NCBI GenBank assembly: GCA_009617715.1
Contig: VTFK01000094.1
Span: forward strand, 248,001 to 312,000
DNA: 64,000 nt
Direction: 5' to 3'
Origin: Plectrocnemia conspersa
Lineage: Eukaryota; Arthropoda; Insecta; Trichoptera; Polycentropodidae
In this document: positions 1 to 19,799 of the stretch, piece after piece
Numbering within the stretch: position 1 is the first letter of the stretch
How the letters are laid out: the number at the start of each line of letters is the position of its first letter
Notes under the pieces: model-generated
The model's database searches: none
The model's input: only the letters and a program-made list of their open reading frames with translations
Told to the model about the DNA's origin: nothing
Position numbers and translations under genes: made by a program

Positions 1-84
1 GAAGAGATCGCAGGAGAGATCACCATCGCAGTAGATCTAAATCTCGCGATCATCGCTCGAGAGATAGTCATCGAAGGTATATAG

Positions 85-158
<74 letters not shown>

Positions 159-3100
159 ATAATACAGTAATCGAATAATGGAATTAATATTTTGTAAAGA
201 TCAAGATCTAGAGGAAGAAGAGATACCAAGAGCAAGAGTCCGCCGCATTCGAAGGATAAAGGTCACCTCAGTCCTCCGGGTCTCGCCACGGATCTACCGA
301 AGCATCTATACAAAGAAGACGCTAATAAAAAAGGTATAAAATTACTTCTTTTCAATCGGAATAACATACTTTGATTTTTTTCATCATTGTATCGAATATT
401 TATAGAAAATGGCAACAAATCTCCAGAATCGACCGTAGAAAAGAATGCTTCTCTTAACGGTGAAACTAATCCGCCAGACGAAGCGCAGAATAAAGTTCAA
501 AACAAAATAACTAAGGAGGATAATGATAAAGGACCGAACCGAGATCGTTCAGCAAACAAATCTCCCGATTCCAGGTATGTCTTCAAATTTTTTTAAATTT
601 TTATAATTTTAATTCATGTTACATTTTAAATAGGTCGTCCAAAAGAAAGTCTACTTCTCCCCCTTCTGCTTCTAAAAATGGTAAAAAGAGAGCATCGAGT
701 AGTTCCAGTTCTTCATCTGCAGGACGTCCTGCTAATAAAAGCCCTAAAAGGCACGCCAGTTCCGATTCCAGTAAGAGTGGTATGCTATTTATTTTACAGC
801 TTACTGATGATATATTTAAGAAAAAAAATATTAACAATATATAAATACAATAGGTCGGAGTCGCAAAGATGGTTCAGAGATAAGAAAATCGTCGACGTCT
901 ATTCAGAAGAAACGCCACTATCGAAATAATAAAGATTCATCCAATAGTCCGAGTCCTCGACATTCTCGTAGAGATAGGTATTGTTTGTTTTAATTTTAAC
1001 AGTGTATTTTGTATAATTTCTAATGTAACGTATAAATTTAATTTTTAGTAGTCGTAGATCTCGTCGTTCGATCGATAGATCTAGAGAAAGAGAGCGGGAA
1101 CTCGAAAGGGAGAGAGAACGCGCTAGAGATAGACGACGTAGAGAATACGAAAGAGAGCGCGAACGCGAGCGTGATAGGGATCGTCGTCGTAGAGAACGAG
1201 AAAGAAGGTAATTTAATCAAACGTATATAACTTGATAAAAATATGTTTATCTATTTTAATTATTATTGATAGATCTCGCGAGAGACGTCGATCTATAGAG
1301 CGAAGAGAGCGAGAAAGACGCAGGTCTAGAAGTAGATCTAGAACGAAAAGATCCAGAGAGAGGTGATTAAGTTTCTTTTAATCGATCTGTTATATTTTTA
1401 AAAATTGTACTATATTTTTAAAATCGCGTAGGCGTTCCAGAGATAGACGGCCTCTGAGTAGAGATCGCGAAAGAGTCGGTAGATCTAGGGAACGCGATAG
1501 GAGGTGGAGCAGAGATAGGAGGCTAAGTCGCGATCGCCGATGGAGCAGGGATAGGCGCCCCAGTCGCGAAAGACAAGAAAGACGCGTCAGTAACGATCGA
1601 ACTAGTCGCGAAAAGCGCAATAGCCGCGACAGGAAATCTAGCAGGGAAAGATTGCCCAGTAGAGAAAAGAGAGTCAGTCGCGAAAAGAAGGGTAAATTTT
1701 TTATTGACGCGTTCATATACAATTAAATTTATAAATATTTAAATTATATTTTTAAATATAGGTTCTCGAGATCGAAGCCCGAACGACAGAAGAACTTCGG
1801 CGGAAAGGAAAGCAGTCAAAAGAGAAAGTCCAATAAAGGAGACGAGAGCCTATCGCAGTTCTAGTCGCGGATCCGTAGAGGCTATTACAATTGATTACAA
1901 GAGCGTGGAATTGAACAAATCAAAGCCTACTACTTTGTATTCCGATGACGAAACAGCAAAGCAGGACAAGACTGATAGAACGTCGCGCAGTTTGTCCAGA
2001 ACCCCGTCTCCGTTCTTGAAGAAACATGAAATTGAAGCGCTAAAAGAAGCGGAAAAGTCCGAATCTGATAAAAACGATAACACAAAATTGCACACAGACG
2101 ATGCCTCGAAGGCTAAAAGAAAACCCGCTTCTCATTCAGATTCGGAAAGTTCCGGTAAAAGTAGCACCGCCAGAACTAAGTCAAAGCTTAAATTGAAACG
2201 TAAAGAACGCGCGCATAGCAAACATGCTAAAAAGGCGAAAAAATCATCTTCATCTAGCGACAGTGAGTCCGAATATTCCTCCACAAGCGACTCCGAAGAC
2301 GACAAGAAAAAGAGGGCTAAGAAAGCTTCGAGGAAGAAGTACGTGAAAGTAGTGAAAAAGGTCAAGCGAACATCGTCGTCGACGTCCGAAGAGTCCAGTT
2401 CGGAAGAGACGAAGGGTAAATCTAAAAAGAGCAAATCTCGCCGAGACGATTCGCAGAGTTCGGACGATAACAAAGTCGCCTCCGAAGAAAAACCAAAGAA
2501 AGCTAAGAAGGACGCCACTCCGGAGAAACACAAAAGTAAAAAAGATAAAGAAGTTCAAAAAACTAAAAAAGAGGCGTCGAATTCTGACGTAGAAATTAAA
2601 GGCAAAACTTATTCGGCAAGTAACAGCGAGAGCGAAACGACCAAGGACGACAAGGTCAAACGCGCTCGTTCCAGATCTAGCGACAGTTCGGAACCCGAGA
2701 CTAAGAAAAGCCGAAAATCGAGAGACTTGAGCGATTCTTCCAGGATCAAGGAAAAGTCTCCCGATAAACAAAAATCGAAAACGCAAAAAATAGTTAAAAC
2801 TCAAGAAGTCGAAGGTAATAAAAAAACGACGGAGAGTAAGTCGCGAAAGCGCGAAAAGGACGGGGCTTCTCCCGAAAGCGACAAAGCCGGAAAGAAGAAA
2901 CAAAGGAAAGATAAAAACGTATCTGAGTCATCCGAGTCTGAGAGCGACGAACCGAAAAAGTCAAAGAAGCATTCGAAGAAACACAAGAAACATTCTAAGA
3001 AGCATAAGAAACATAAGAAACACAAGAAAACAACGAAAGCCAAGAAAGACAGCTCCGACAGCGAACAAGAGGAAGAGAAGGTGAACAACGAGGATCTCGA

Positions 3101-3167
3101 GAAAAAACTGAGGGAGAGGGCACTCAAGTCCATGAAGCGACAAACTAGTTTGTCCACCTCGGAGTAG
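1..3167 (+). CDS. SRRM1: Serine/arginine repetitive matrix protein 1 (SRm160), 3' part
   Basis: SRRM1 is a nuclear splicing co-activator and exon-junction-associated protein. This is its C-terminal part; the PWI domain must lie upstream of the window. Exons that keep one frame are about 1-76, 200-333, 406-574, 634-779, 854-977, 1049-1207, 1273-1362, 1432-1691 and 1762-3167, all bounded by GT/AG. The early exons encode dense RS/RE/RD dipeptides (an RS domain). The last exon encodes Ser/Lys/Asp/Glu-rich sequence, then a KKHKKHSKKHKKHKKHKK block and the ending EDLEKKLRERALKSMKRQ. That ending closely matches the conserved SRRM1 C-terminus (DLEKHLREKALRSM in the human protein, from memory), which is the main reason for the name over other RS proteins. 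Stop TAG at 3165. The many short introns suit an RS-domain gene that could be alternatively spliced; that is inference. Confidence 0.85.
89..153. repeat. (TA)n microsatellite
   Basis: About 32 uninterrupted TA dinucleotides fill most of the first SRRM1 intron in the window, between the donor at 77 and the acceptor at 199. Its length is likely to vary between individuals. Confidence 0.95.
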
Positions 3168-3237
3168 TTACAATGTTTTTCGTATTAAGTAAATGTACTT
3201 TATCGTTTTAAATGATTTCAGTATTCGCATATGCTTC

Positions 3238-3257
3238 AATAAATATCTGATAATAAA
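3238..3257 (+). promoter_or_regulatory. Poly(A) signals of SRRM1
   Basis: Two AATAAA hexamers (3238-3243 and 3252-3257) lie about 75-90 bases after the SRRM1 stop codon, followed by a T-rich stretch. They are the likely cleavage and polyadenylation signals. Confidence 0.7.
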
Positions 3258-3454
3258 GAGTTTTTTTTTATAATTCTGTATCATTTACACCATGAGCGTA
3301 TTATCAGTTTTAAAATGACATTTCGAGATTGCGGTTGACAGAGTTACGATAATAAACATTTTATATAAACGTATGATATGATCAGTTTTATAAAATGGCT
3401 CTGAAACTTTTTATCGTTAATTGATTTTTAAATTTCTTCTTCTCACATACACTA

Positions 3455-4370
3455 CACTACCGATAAAAAGTAAGACCAAAACCTGCAACGATGTTTATAG
3501 TCACGAATCCACCCTTATTTATTTTAACTATTAAAAATATTGTAACTCAATTAAAGAATAGACTATTTTCTGTATTTGCCATAATAATAGTATTGCATAA
3601 TTTTTTTTTAGACTTGCCCTTTCTTTTCTATGCTGAGGATTTTTTAATTTTTTTCTATGTGACATTTATGGGCATTCAAAACTACAAATCACAATCTTGA
3701 GAAGTTTTGCACTTTTTTTCATTTTGTTTCGTCTTATTGAACTTGTTACTATTGTACTGTTTACACGTGTTGGTTTTGCGAGTGTTAAAAATGAAAATCT
3801 TGCTACAATGGCGACAGAAAAAAAAGAGCTACAATCGTCACTCTTCACCAAAATAACAGAACTTGGCGATATAAGTGTATTGTTTAAAAATGTAATTATT
3901 CTAAGACCAGAGTGCAGGAAGCTATTAATACATTTAAACATTCAGGATTAAGTTGTGATAAAGTAAAAGAAATAGAAGGCTTACGGCGACATAAATTTGC
4001 TCCCGTGAGAAAGAGTTGTTGAAAAAATATTAGTATCAACCGTTTAAAGCAGATAGCGAAACTCGGAGGATGCATTGTTGCCAAAAAGCTTTTGTTTCGT
4101 CGAGAAAATGAAAAGAAGAGGAATGACTGGACTAAGGCATCGAAATTATACATCTGAAGATTGGTGCAAAATTTTAATGTCTGACGAATCAAAATAAATG
4201 CTTGGATCAAATCGGAGAGTATTTATTAAACGAACAGTCAACAATAAAATTAGTCCTAACTGTATTGTGGCAACTAAACGGCAAAGTGGAGGTTGAGTTA
4301 TGGTGTGGAGTTGTTTCTCAGCAGCGGGAGTTAAAAACCTAGTAAAAATAAACGAGATTTAAAAAAAATT
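3455..4370 (+). mobile_element. Decayed Tc1-like transposon
   Basis: Reading across frames gives the order of a Tc1 transposase. There is a degraded N-terminal helix-turn-helix region from about 3810, then DWTKASKLY near 4120, and a catalytic-region block around 4150-4340 with MSDESK, SNRRVFIKRTVNNKISPNC and VMVWSCFSAAGV. These match the Tc1 DDE core (SDES and GGGSVMVWGCFSAAGV). Stops and frame shifts are frequent, so it is dead. The left end probably lies near the sequence CACTACCGATAAAAAG at 3455-3470; I could not find the matching right end. An ORF at 3697-3951 covers only the N-terminal remnant and is not a host gene. Confidence 0.7.
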
Positions 4371-4694
4371 TAAACCGATTTTAGAATACCTATTTGTCGA
4401 GGGGTTCTCGTTTTGGAGAAAGCCATTCTGCGTTTTCGTACGATACAAGACCCGTTCATCACGGTATCGATGAATCAAAAACGAATCAGTTTCTGATAGT
4501 TATTCGTTGTTCGAGGACTATTAGCATAAGTACGTACAAAACTCAAACTCTTCTTTTCAAGTCTTATCAAACGATCTTCAACCTCAAACAGCAGAATTGT
4601 ACTGATATACCTTAATAGTTTTACAAGGAGCATGACTGTCGTTCAACTTCAAAATATTTCAAAACGTTTCATCATTTGTTAGTCTTGGAGAGAG
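4371..4694. other. Unassigned spacer
   Basis: No gene is visible. The stretch may include further Tc1 sequence too decayed to recognise, and it contains only a short uninformative ORF at 4394-4615. Confidence 0.4.
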
Positions 4695-5158
4695 TTAATT
4701 TTACGTATTTTTCATAATTATTTTTGTTATAATTTATTTATTATTTTATATTGCATTTATTGTAAATTATAGAAAAAATTCAGTGATTCTCAGTTTTATT
4801 GTTTTGATTTATTTTACTACTTTTTTTTATTAGTATGTTTTAATAATTTATTTTAACTCTTCTCTATTATTAAATTTCGTTACAATTTTTTTATATATTA
4901 TTCGTCTTTTGTGGATTTTTTTTATATCAATTCAGAGGCTCTCAATATTTTTTATAAAATGAATATAAAATATTTCTAATGTTCATTTATTTAATACTGT
5001 TAAATTTATTGGTATTATTTTCTAAAGAAAATATTTACATTAAATCAAATTAAAAAATATATTGTATAAACATAATGTTTTTTATTTATTATTTCTTCAG
5101 TTATATATGTAATTATTTGGGGTATGTCAAAACAGTGAAAGATCGACCACCGTATTAA
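4695..5158 (-). mobile_element. TTAA-associated MITE, copy A
   Basis: On the minus strand this matches the repeats at 10700-11192 and 31032-31541. All three share, in the same order, a GGT-x-GTCGATCTTTCA start, a GAGAGCCT word, an AAAAAGTAGTAA word, a (T/C)AGAATCACTGA word and an AATAATAAATAAATAA word. TTAA occurs at both limits (4695-4698 and 5155-5158), but the left end of the family consensus is shortened in this copy, so one TTAA may be chance. There is no coding capacity. Confidence 0.65.
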
Positions 5159-5850
5159 AGATAATTCGAGACTATACAAAATTGCTTTTTAACTCTTTCT
5201 TATATCTAGTCATAAGAAGAAACGAAGTTGGGTTTAAAGTAAACACATCTTAAAACACGATGGCATGTAATAAAATGAAAATAAAACGCAAAAATTTCAA
5301 TATAGTCAAAATATAATTCAATACTGAAATAACATTCTATATAAATATACATTAAAAATATAATTTTTATCATAATGAAATATAATATAAATCTATTCGT
5401 ATATACAATCGAGCTGCGCGTTTTGCGTAAGGCAAGGGCGGACGGATAGGTTACGGAAGTCTTACGATAAAATTGGTCGACGTTTCTTACAATATTTCAG
5501 TCGATTCGTTGGCTCGGCGCGACTCGTCGACGCCGTAGAATACATTAGGAATGTTTCGATTACATTAATAATACATAGAGCGAAATACGCATATGTTGAA
5601 AATTTAAGTATAACATACGATAATATAACGCAGTCGGAAGGTTACGCACCCGTTTTATAAATGTAAAATTTCACTATATTCATATTCGCGGTTGGATCAC
5701 CGCGGAGGATGTCAAGCGCGATCGTAATCGACGTCGCTCTCCCTTTATAAAAATAGGAAAAGACGCTTCTCGCGTCGGTCGATCGGGCTCGCGCGTTCGT
5801 ATAAAACGCGATGGCACGTTAAAAAATGCGAAACGGAGAGAGAGAGAGCT
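5159..5850 (-). other. Probable 3' flank or UTR of the yurt-like gene
   Basis: AT-rich DNA downstream of the yurt-like stop codon with no ORF of note. A moderately GC-rich part at 5400-5850 adjoins the stop codon and may be 3' UTR. I saw no repeat or RNA gene. Confidence 0.45.
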
Positions 5851-7495
5851 TCAGAGCTGGGTCGTGATCACGGTCTTCCTGTGCACGATGGTCACTTCAC
5901 CGTCGCCCGCGATCGTCGGCGAGCCGGGCTCGGACGTGACGAGCCAGGGGGACAGCTGCGAGACTGTCTGGACGAGCGGAGGCGTCGAGACGGCGGTCGG
6001 GGGTTCGACCACCACGATGGAGACGTAGCGGTCGGCGTCGGGCTCGCTCGGCTCGGGCGAGGAGGGCGCCGCTGGCTCGTTGAGCACCTTGGGGGACGGC
6101 AGCGAGGGAACGGGCGAGACGGACGCGTCGTTGATGAACTTAGCCTCGTCGTCCTTGGCTTTGAGGATGTTGCACTTGAGCTGGCCCGGCGGCAGCGGTC
6201 TGCCGCACGAGCCGAAGTACTTGGAGCGGTTGTTGGGTATCTCGGGAGAGGACGCGGACGGCTCGTCGCGAATCTCGTTGCGGGAGTCGTCGGCGCCGAG
6301 CTTCTCCTTGACGAGGCTCTTGAGCAGGTCGCCGAGCGGGTCGTCGAAGAGCGACTTGGCCGCGACGGAGTCCTCTTTGGAGACGGGCTCGGGCGGTGGC
6401 GGCTCCGGGTCGTCAACGTCCACGAGCTTCTCGTCGGGGACGGGCGGAGACGGAGGTCGGGGTTGGGCCTGAGGCTCAGCGGCGGTCGTCTGGCGCGCCT
6501 GCCGCTCGCGCTCCTTCTCCCGGACGACGTGCGACTGGCGCCGGCGAAGCGCTGACTGGGTCGCCGCTCGAACTGCACCGTACGGCGCGCCCGGTTCTGC
6601 TGCGTCGTCTGGTACTCAGTCTTGCCCGAGTACTGGAATCGCGAGCCCATTCGGAAAAAGTTCTGGCGCGCCGAGGGGCCCTTGACGGAGGCGCGCAGCC
6701 GGAAGAAGGCGTGATGTTCGACGGCGCACTTCCACAAGTGCTTGCAAGCCTTCTCGTTGTGCAGTCGGAAGACGAACGTGTGCTCTTGCTCGCGGCCGCG
6801 GTCGTCGTCTTCGACCACCACTAGAGTCAGCTTCTTGCGCTTGAAGTCGAGCTTGCCGATCTTGGGCCAGAAGAAGAGGCCTATCTTCTGCGGGCCCTCG
6901 AACACGAGGATCCCCGTCGGCGTGAGACCCAGGTGGTATTCGCAGCCGTCCTTGCCGAGCACGACGTGCACGTCCACGCCGTACATCTCGAGCCATTTAG
7001 CCTTGTTGAGGTAGGCGACTTCGGCCTGCGCGGGGGTCATGCCCTTGCAGCGTGCGTACTCCTCGAGCGCAGCGATCTCCACGTCCTCGGTCTGGTCGGG
7101 TACAAAGCGGAACTCGGAGACGGTGGCCGGCGAGTGAATCTCGGGGTCGTAGTCGCCCAGCTCGGACTGAAGCGCGAGCGCGGCCAGCTCGACGGCCGCC
7201 GAACGCGGACACTCGAGCCGGCCTTCCAGCACGTCCTTCTTCAGCTGCAAGAAGAACTGATAGCGCGTGAGCTCCTCGCGTAGAGCGTTCGGCTCGGAAG
7301 AGTAGAACTTGACGCGCAGCCGCAGCGCGAAAGGCGGCCCGATCTTCACCTGCTTTTTCACCGTCTTGGTGGGATCGAGCCAATGCTTGACGTCGTTGGC
7401 GTCGGTATACTGCAGTCCGAAATAGTCCTTTTCGACCAGGTCAGCGAATAGAACACCTGCTCGTACAGGTCGGCGGCGATGGCTTTCTTCGGCAG
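5851..7495 (-). CDS. yrt: Yurt / EPB41L5-like FERM protein, 5'-incomplete and frame-broken
   Basis: Yurt is a cytoplasmic FERM-domain protein of the lateral epithelial membrane that restrains apical Crumbs. Homology starts mid-F1 ([18 protein letters not shown]) at 7495. The F2 and F3 lobes follow, including [18 protein letters not shown] and [19 protein letters not shown]. The FERM-adjacent segment [15 protein letters not shown] comes next, then a Pro/Ser-rich tail with [11 protein letters not shown] and the ending [10 protein letters not shown]. All of these correspond to EPB41L5. Two single-base shifts break the frame: one at about 7440-7443, after the F1 helix, and one at 6537-6547, after [10 protein letters not shown]. 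The tail is read from 6537 to the stop at 5851 in the second frame. The rest of F1 was not found upstream, the 1.6 kb is intronless, and its GC content is far above the surroundings. It could be a real terminal exon with assembly errors, or a truncated retrocopy. Confidence 0.8.
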
Positions 7496-7496
7496 G

Positions 7497-7545
7497 CTCG
7501 CATTCGTTGCACATGCGGGGTTGCCAGCTCGCATTCGTTGCACAT
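7497..7545. repeat. 31-bp direct duplication at the 5' break of the yurt-like gene
   Basis: The 18-base word CTCGCATTCGTTGCACAT occurs at 7497-7514 and again at 7528-7545, exactly 31 bases apart, right where FERM homology stops. An intron acceptor without a pyrimidine tract would be needed here, so the duplication may mark a rearrangement or assembly join. Confidence 0.8.
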
Positions 7546-8642
7546 ATTTTGTTTCAAAATTAAATATTTATTTTAATTAGTTGTGCGTTTACTCATGTAT
7601 TCGTATCTTACTTATTACGTTTTGACGCATAGGTGGGCTGACCATTTTATATGCGGTGCAATATAGGACACAAATTATTTATAATAGAAAACACTCTTTA
7701 TGTAGCCGCATTGGTATCAGGTAAACAAAGCGCGAATTCTTTTGTGAGATGAGCACAAGGAATACGATTTTCGTTGAAATGATTAAAAATTTTAACCCAA
7801 CGCTTATCGGTGAGTGTTCTTTATTGTTCCATTGTTGAATTTTTTTAAAGTTTACGTATTCTTTACGTATTGTAAATACGAAATTTCGTTGATTAATTTA
7901 TTTTTTCAGTACCAGATATTATAACTATTGTTTCTTCTGTTCCAGTATTTTTGACGCTTTTAATTATTACATTTAAATCGAGTATTTACTCAATATGTTA
8001 TTGCATAGCCTATGATACACAGGCCTTACTCTATCTTCAACGCTGACAGTATCTTTTTTAAAAAAAATCTCTACGTTGCGAATTGTTCGTTCAGTAGGAC
8101 GAAGAAATCGATTTTAATCTTCCCGTAAATTTCGATACACAGTTTGTACAGTATTGATATTTTTGTATAACAATGAAACAATTTTAATATGTTGAGCGGT
8201 GATTAAGCGTTCCATTTCGTTGCAAACCAACATTTGACACTTTGAACACGCGTGATTATTGACAGCTGTCTGATTTACAGCGACATCGACATCGACATTT
8301 CTTTTTGCTAATAATCCATGATAAACTTGGTCGAAATCAGTATATACTACGTCTAATTGTATTTCGCATTAAGAGATTTTGTAACTGTAATAAATGTTCC
8401 ATATTACCCCACCGCATAAAGACTTAATATTATCCTATTTATGTGCAAGTATGATAAATATTGGTTAGACTTAATAACAATTATATTTAAACGTATTTCT
8501 TTTAGTAATTTTCCCGTTAGTTTTCGAAAGTCGCGTAACTGTTATATTATTGACAGTAGACGGGTTGCATGACACTTGACACAAACGTCACTAGTGAGTT
8601 GGTAGCGCCGATTTGGCCAGTTTTGCTTCCGACGGCGGAGTC
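7546..8642. other. Intergenic region between the yurt-like gene and SMSr
   Basis: AT-rich DNA upstream of the divergently arranged SMSr gene. Apart from the mariner fragment described separately, I see no gene. The SMSr promoter should lie within the last few hundred bases. Confidence 0.4.
8040..8215 (-). mobile_element. N-terminal fragment of a mariner-type transposase
   Basis: The minus strand reads MERLITAQHIKIVSLLYKN, then TVQTVYRNLRED and, after a stop, RFLRPTERTIRNVEIFFKK. This is the helix-turn-helix start typical of a widespread arthropod mariner-like family (NRPTE-x-TIR motif). Only this part is present. The copies at 19800 and 36870 carry the downstream part of the same kind of transposase. 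Confidence 0.7.
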
Positions 8643-16376
<7,734 letters not shown>

Positions 16377-17833
16377 TGTAGAGGATAGTGCATTTTGTTA
16401 GTGATTAGATATATAAATTTGCTCAATTGTAGTTTTTTAATGTATTTTTTTACATTTTGTAAATATGGACGTATTTAAGTCAAGCTATTGTTGTCATTTA
16501 TAGGTGAAAATATAATTGCCAAGTGTTATTGTTATTATTAAAATACACTCTTCTGTCAATTGCGATTATACATATAATAATTATTAAATTAGAATCTTTA
16601 CTATGATTATGTTATTTTAACATGACAAACCACATTGGCATTATTAATACTTTGTAATTGTTAGATGGAGCAAAAAATTCATCTGTCAAATTTCTTGGCA
16701 TAACATCACCTACTAATTGTATCATTATATAATCATATACAATATCGTCTTGTCATCGTTTATTTATATTTATCACAAAACGTGAGCCAAAGCACAAAAG
16801 AGTAACTTATTTATTTATTGTTATATTAATCAAATGTACCTACGTATGTATATAATATGTACGTATAATTATTTTTTAATATACAAAAAGACTATAGCTG
16901 TGAATCTTGACACATTATTTTTACTAATTGTTTTTACTGTATATTTATTAATAGAATTTTTAGCACAAATGGTATTAAAAGTTTTGTATATAATTTTGTA
17001 ATTTTTTATGTTTAGATTTTTATTTATTAAAAAAGACAATATTTCTTAATTTTAGGTAATGATTCGTCCATTTGGAATTATTTTTTAGCATTCCATAGAT
17101 CACATTTTAAAAGCTTATAAAGCTATTTATTTCAAAATGAAAATGTGTATATATTTGCCATTGCCGTTGATCATTTCTTGTTTAAAATAAAAGTTGTCTT
17201 CCCCTCTTATTTAAAATAGTATTAAATTTTTATAGATATGAAAATTATTTGACAAATATATTATTACGGGTTTACTGTTATAATTATGTATTAATTGGTA
17301 TTTATTGATAAATATGGCTATTATGAATTAATTTATTTATGTATGTATAAATTATGAGGAATTCAGTTTATCTATTTAAAAGTTATGTTTTATTACTATT
17401 ATTTTTTAATCTAAGTTGGCCAAAGTGATTTGTTAAGAATAGTAAATTTATTTATCATAACAAAAAAGCTGCTTTATGATAATTGAGTTTCAGTATTTGT
17501 AAAATATATTTTCTTATATAATCTGAAATATATTGTTAAAAATATGTATGAGTATATATTTATATATTTTATAATATGCGTCAGCTTTTTATGTAAAATT
17601 AAATTACTTACAACAAGACTGAAATTATCTAAATTTTTCATATGTAAAAAAGAGATTTATCTACCAAAAGTAAGAAATTATTATGTATTTTCTAGTTTAA
17701 ATGAAATAAAGTAATTTTATTGCAAGTTTGTTTTATTTTTGCAGTAAAAATTATCTAAAAAGATATTAATTTATTAATGTTTCTAGCAATTCATTTGTTG
17801 AAAGAAATCTTATTCTTTTTTATGATATGCTAC
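16377..17833 (+). other. SMSr 3' UTR and spacer
   Basis: Very AT-rich. AATAAA hexamers near 17187 and 17704 could end the SMSr transcript. No gene or repeat was recognised before the small coiled-coil gene. Confidence 0.4.
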
Positions 17834-18383
17834 ATGAGGCAGCAAAATTCGATGATGAAAAATCCGAATGCACATTCAACAATGAAGAATACTTACAGTA
17901 GAGATAAATCAGTGAGTAATTACATATTTTATAAATTAATGAATATCTTCATGAGTAACTTTAATTCAGATAAACAACAATAACTCTCTATCCATCGATG
18001 ATTCAACGTTGAAAAATACATCTAAATCAGGGTTTGTAAAGAAAATTTTTAAAAAGAAGATATCGGAAATAAATCAGCTTTACGAAACTAAATCGAATGC
18101 TTTAAAAGAAAAAGTGGAAAAAATACAATTGAATAATAGAATTTTAAAGAAGGAATTGAAAGAGATTCAGCAGCTATTCATAGAAAATGATTATCTGTAC
18201 CAAAGAAAGTCGGCAATTTATATAAATCAGATTATGGAATTAAATGAAGTGATAAAGGTGAGTAGAATTGATATTTATTTTTGTATTATTATTAAACTTA
18301 ATAGTAAAATTATAAAAAAATATTTACAGAGTTTGAAAAATGCTGGGAAGAGCTTGAATTTTAACGGCGAAATTTTATCTTAA
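17834..18383 (+). CDS. Small coiled-coil protein, function unknown
   Basis: Three exons (17834-17911, 17970-18257, 18330-18383) join in phase 0 with good GT/AG sites (GTGAGT at both donors) to give 139 residues. The first 45 residues are polar and Asn/Ser-rich. Residues of about 50-110 form a charged, heptad-like helix (KKIFKKKISEINQLYETKSN, then ALKEKVEKIQLNNRILKKEL and a further amphipathic stretch), so a coiled coil is likely. The end, SLKNAGKSLNFNGEILS, is short. I took ATG 17834; in-frame ATGs at 17822 and 17777 are possible. I do not recognise the family. The layout of a short N-terminal coiled coil loosely recalls shugoshin-type proteins, but that is only an impression. An upstream exon or a longer C-terminus produced by alternative splicing cannot be excluded. 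Confidence 0.5.
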
Positions 18384-19799
18384 AGATTTTTTTGCATCTA
18401 ACTTTTTAAAAAAATGTATTATTTGAATAAATTGTCAATGAGCAAAAGAATATAAATGGCGTTGTGTGTTTACAATCACAAATCTATTCTAGTAATATTA
18501 TTACAGCTGCATGCAAAAGTAAAAATGGCACTGGTTACAAAAAAAAAATTTTTTAAAAATTAAAACACCGTAAAGAAATTGCTGTGCAATTGTCGCATCA
18601 TGACAGTTATGACGCCCCAAAAAGTCAAAACCAGAAAAATCATGAATATCAAGGATATAACAGCGTAGTCAACTACGAATTATTATCAGCATGTCGTACG
18701 GTATATAAAGTTTTATAATAAGATTTTTCTAATATCTTTTTTTTTTGTTTACGACACATTCTTGGTTGATTAAATTCATTACATTTTGGAAACACTATTA
18801 ATATTTTTATTAACTATAATAATAGAAGTTGATAAACTACGTTAAAAACAGAACTAAACCAAAATACTTCAGATAGACAAAGACTCCCTTTATGAACAAA
18901 AATATAATGTCGTTAAAAATATCATATTTGTTTGACTGTTACTGTATGATTCGTGTCCATAGTAAACTCGTTTTATTCGTGTCCATAGTAAACTTTTCGA
19001 GGATCTGTAGCAGGGTGTGTATTTTATCCAGTGAAGCACTACTTTACAAATCCTTATTAATATTCACTAAGAATGGAGTACGGGACCAGCCTGACCTCGA
19101 GCACATATTATACTTTGTATGCTATGTTTCGCAGAGTAATCCCTCGATAGTATTCACAGTAGAGGATCGGCATTATTATGTATGGGGTGGATCATTCCCT
19201 TGTTGCAGCCCTTAAGCAGTAGATCGTATTTATATACACGCATTGCATTGGATATATCTAGCTCTGTCATAAGATTTATGCTGGAATCCCGTCGCTACAA
19301 GGAGATTTATTATGTTTGTATTTCATAGTAACCTTTAGAACGTATTATATTAACGATACAAAAAAATCATTCATTTGAGCTCACACACTGTCTTATACTG
19401 ACGTTTTACTTCTTTTTTGGAATTTAGTAGCTCACCAAAGTGATCAGACCATCGATTATGAATTTACCAGATGGTATTTATAATGGTTCGTTCTTATACC
19501 AGCAGAAGTATATTTGTAGTTTGAATTCCTTTTGGGAGCCATTTAAATTTTCAACAACTATAATGATTTTATTGAATCTTAAAGTATACATAATACACTT
19601 AATTATGAAATTAAAGATTCTTCTAATTGTCATGATTTATGAGGCGTTACACGGAACAGTGCCCTATTAACGTGAATTACAAAAATAGGGAATGTTACGC
19701 TGGATCAGTTCACAAATTTTTATGTACATATGTCCACTGATCAAAGTTTGATGAAGAAATTAAAAAAACTGAGTCAATTATAGACAGTAAATTTATAAT
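18384..19799. other. Intergenic, unassigned
   Basis: AT-rich spacer. The word ATTCGTGTCCATAGTAAACT is tandemly repeated near 18949-18992. The ORFs at 18892-19215 and 19440-19670 show no family features and look like old repeat sequence. Confidence 0.35.

Noticed and set aside
2132..3157. Minus-strand Leu/Phe/Ser-rich frames over SRRM1
   Set aside because: Shadows of the Lys/Ser-rich coding exon; no start context or family features.
5881..7283. Several long plus-strand and Arg-rich minus-strand frames over the yurt-like gene
   Set aside because: High GC content removes stop codons from all frames. Only the minus frames with FERM and C-terminal homology are supported.
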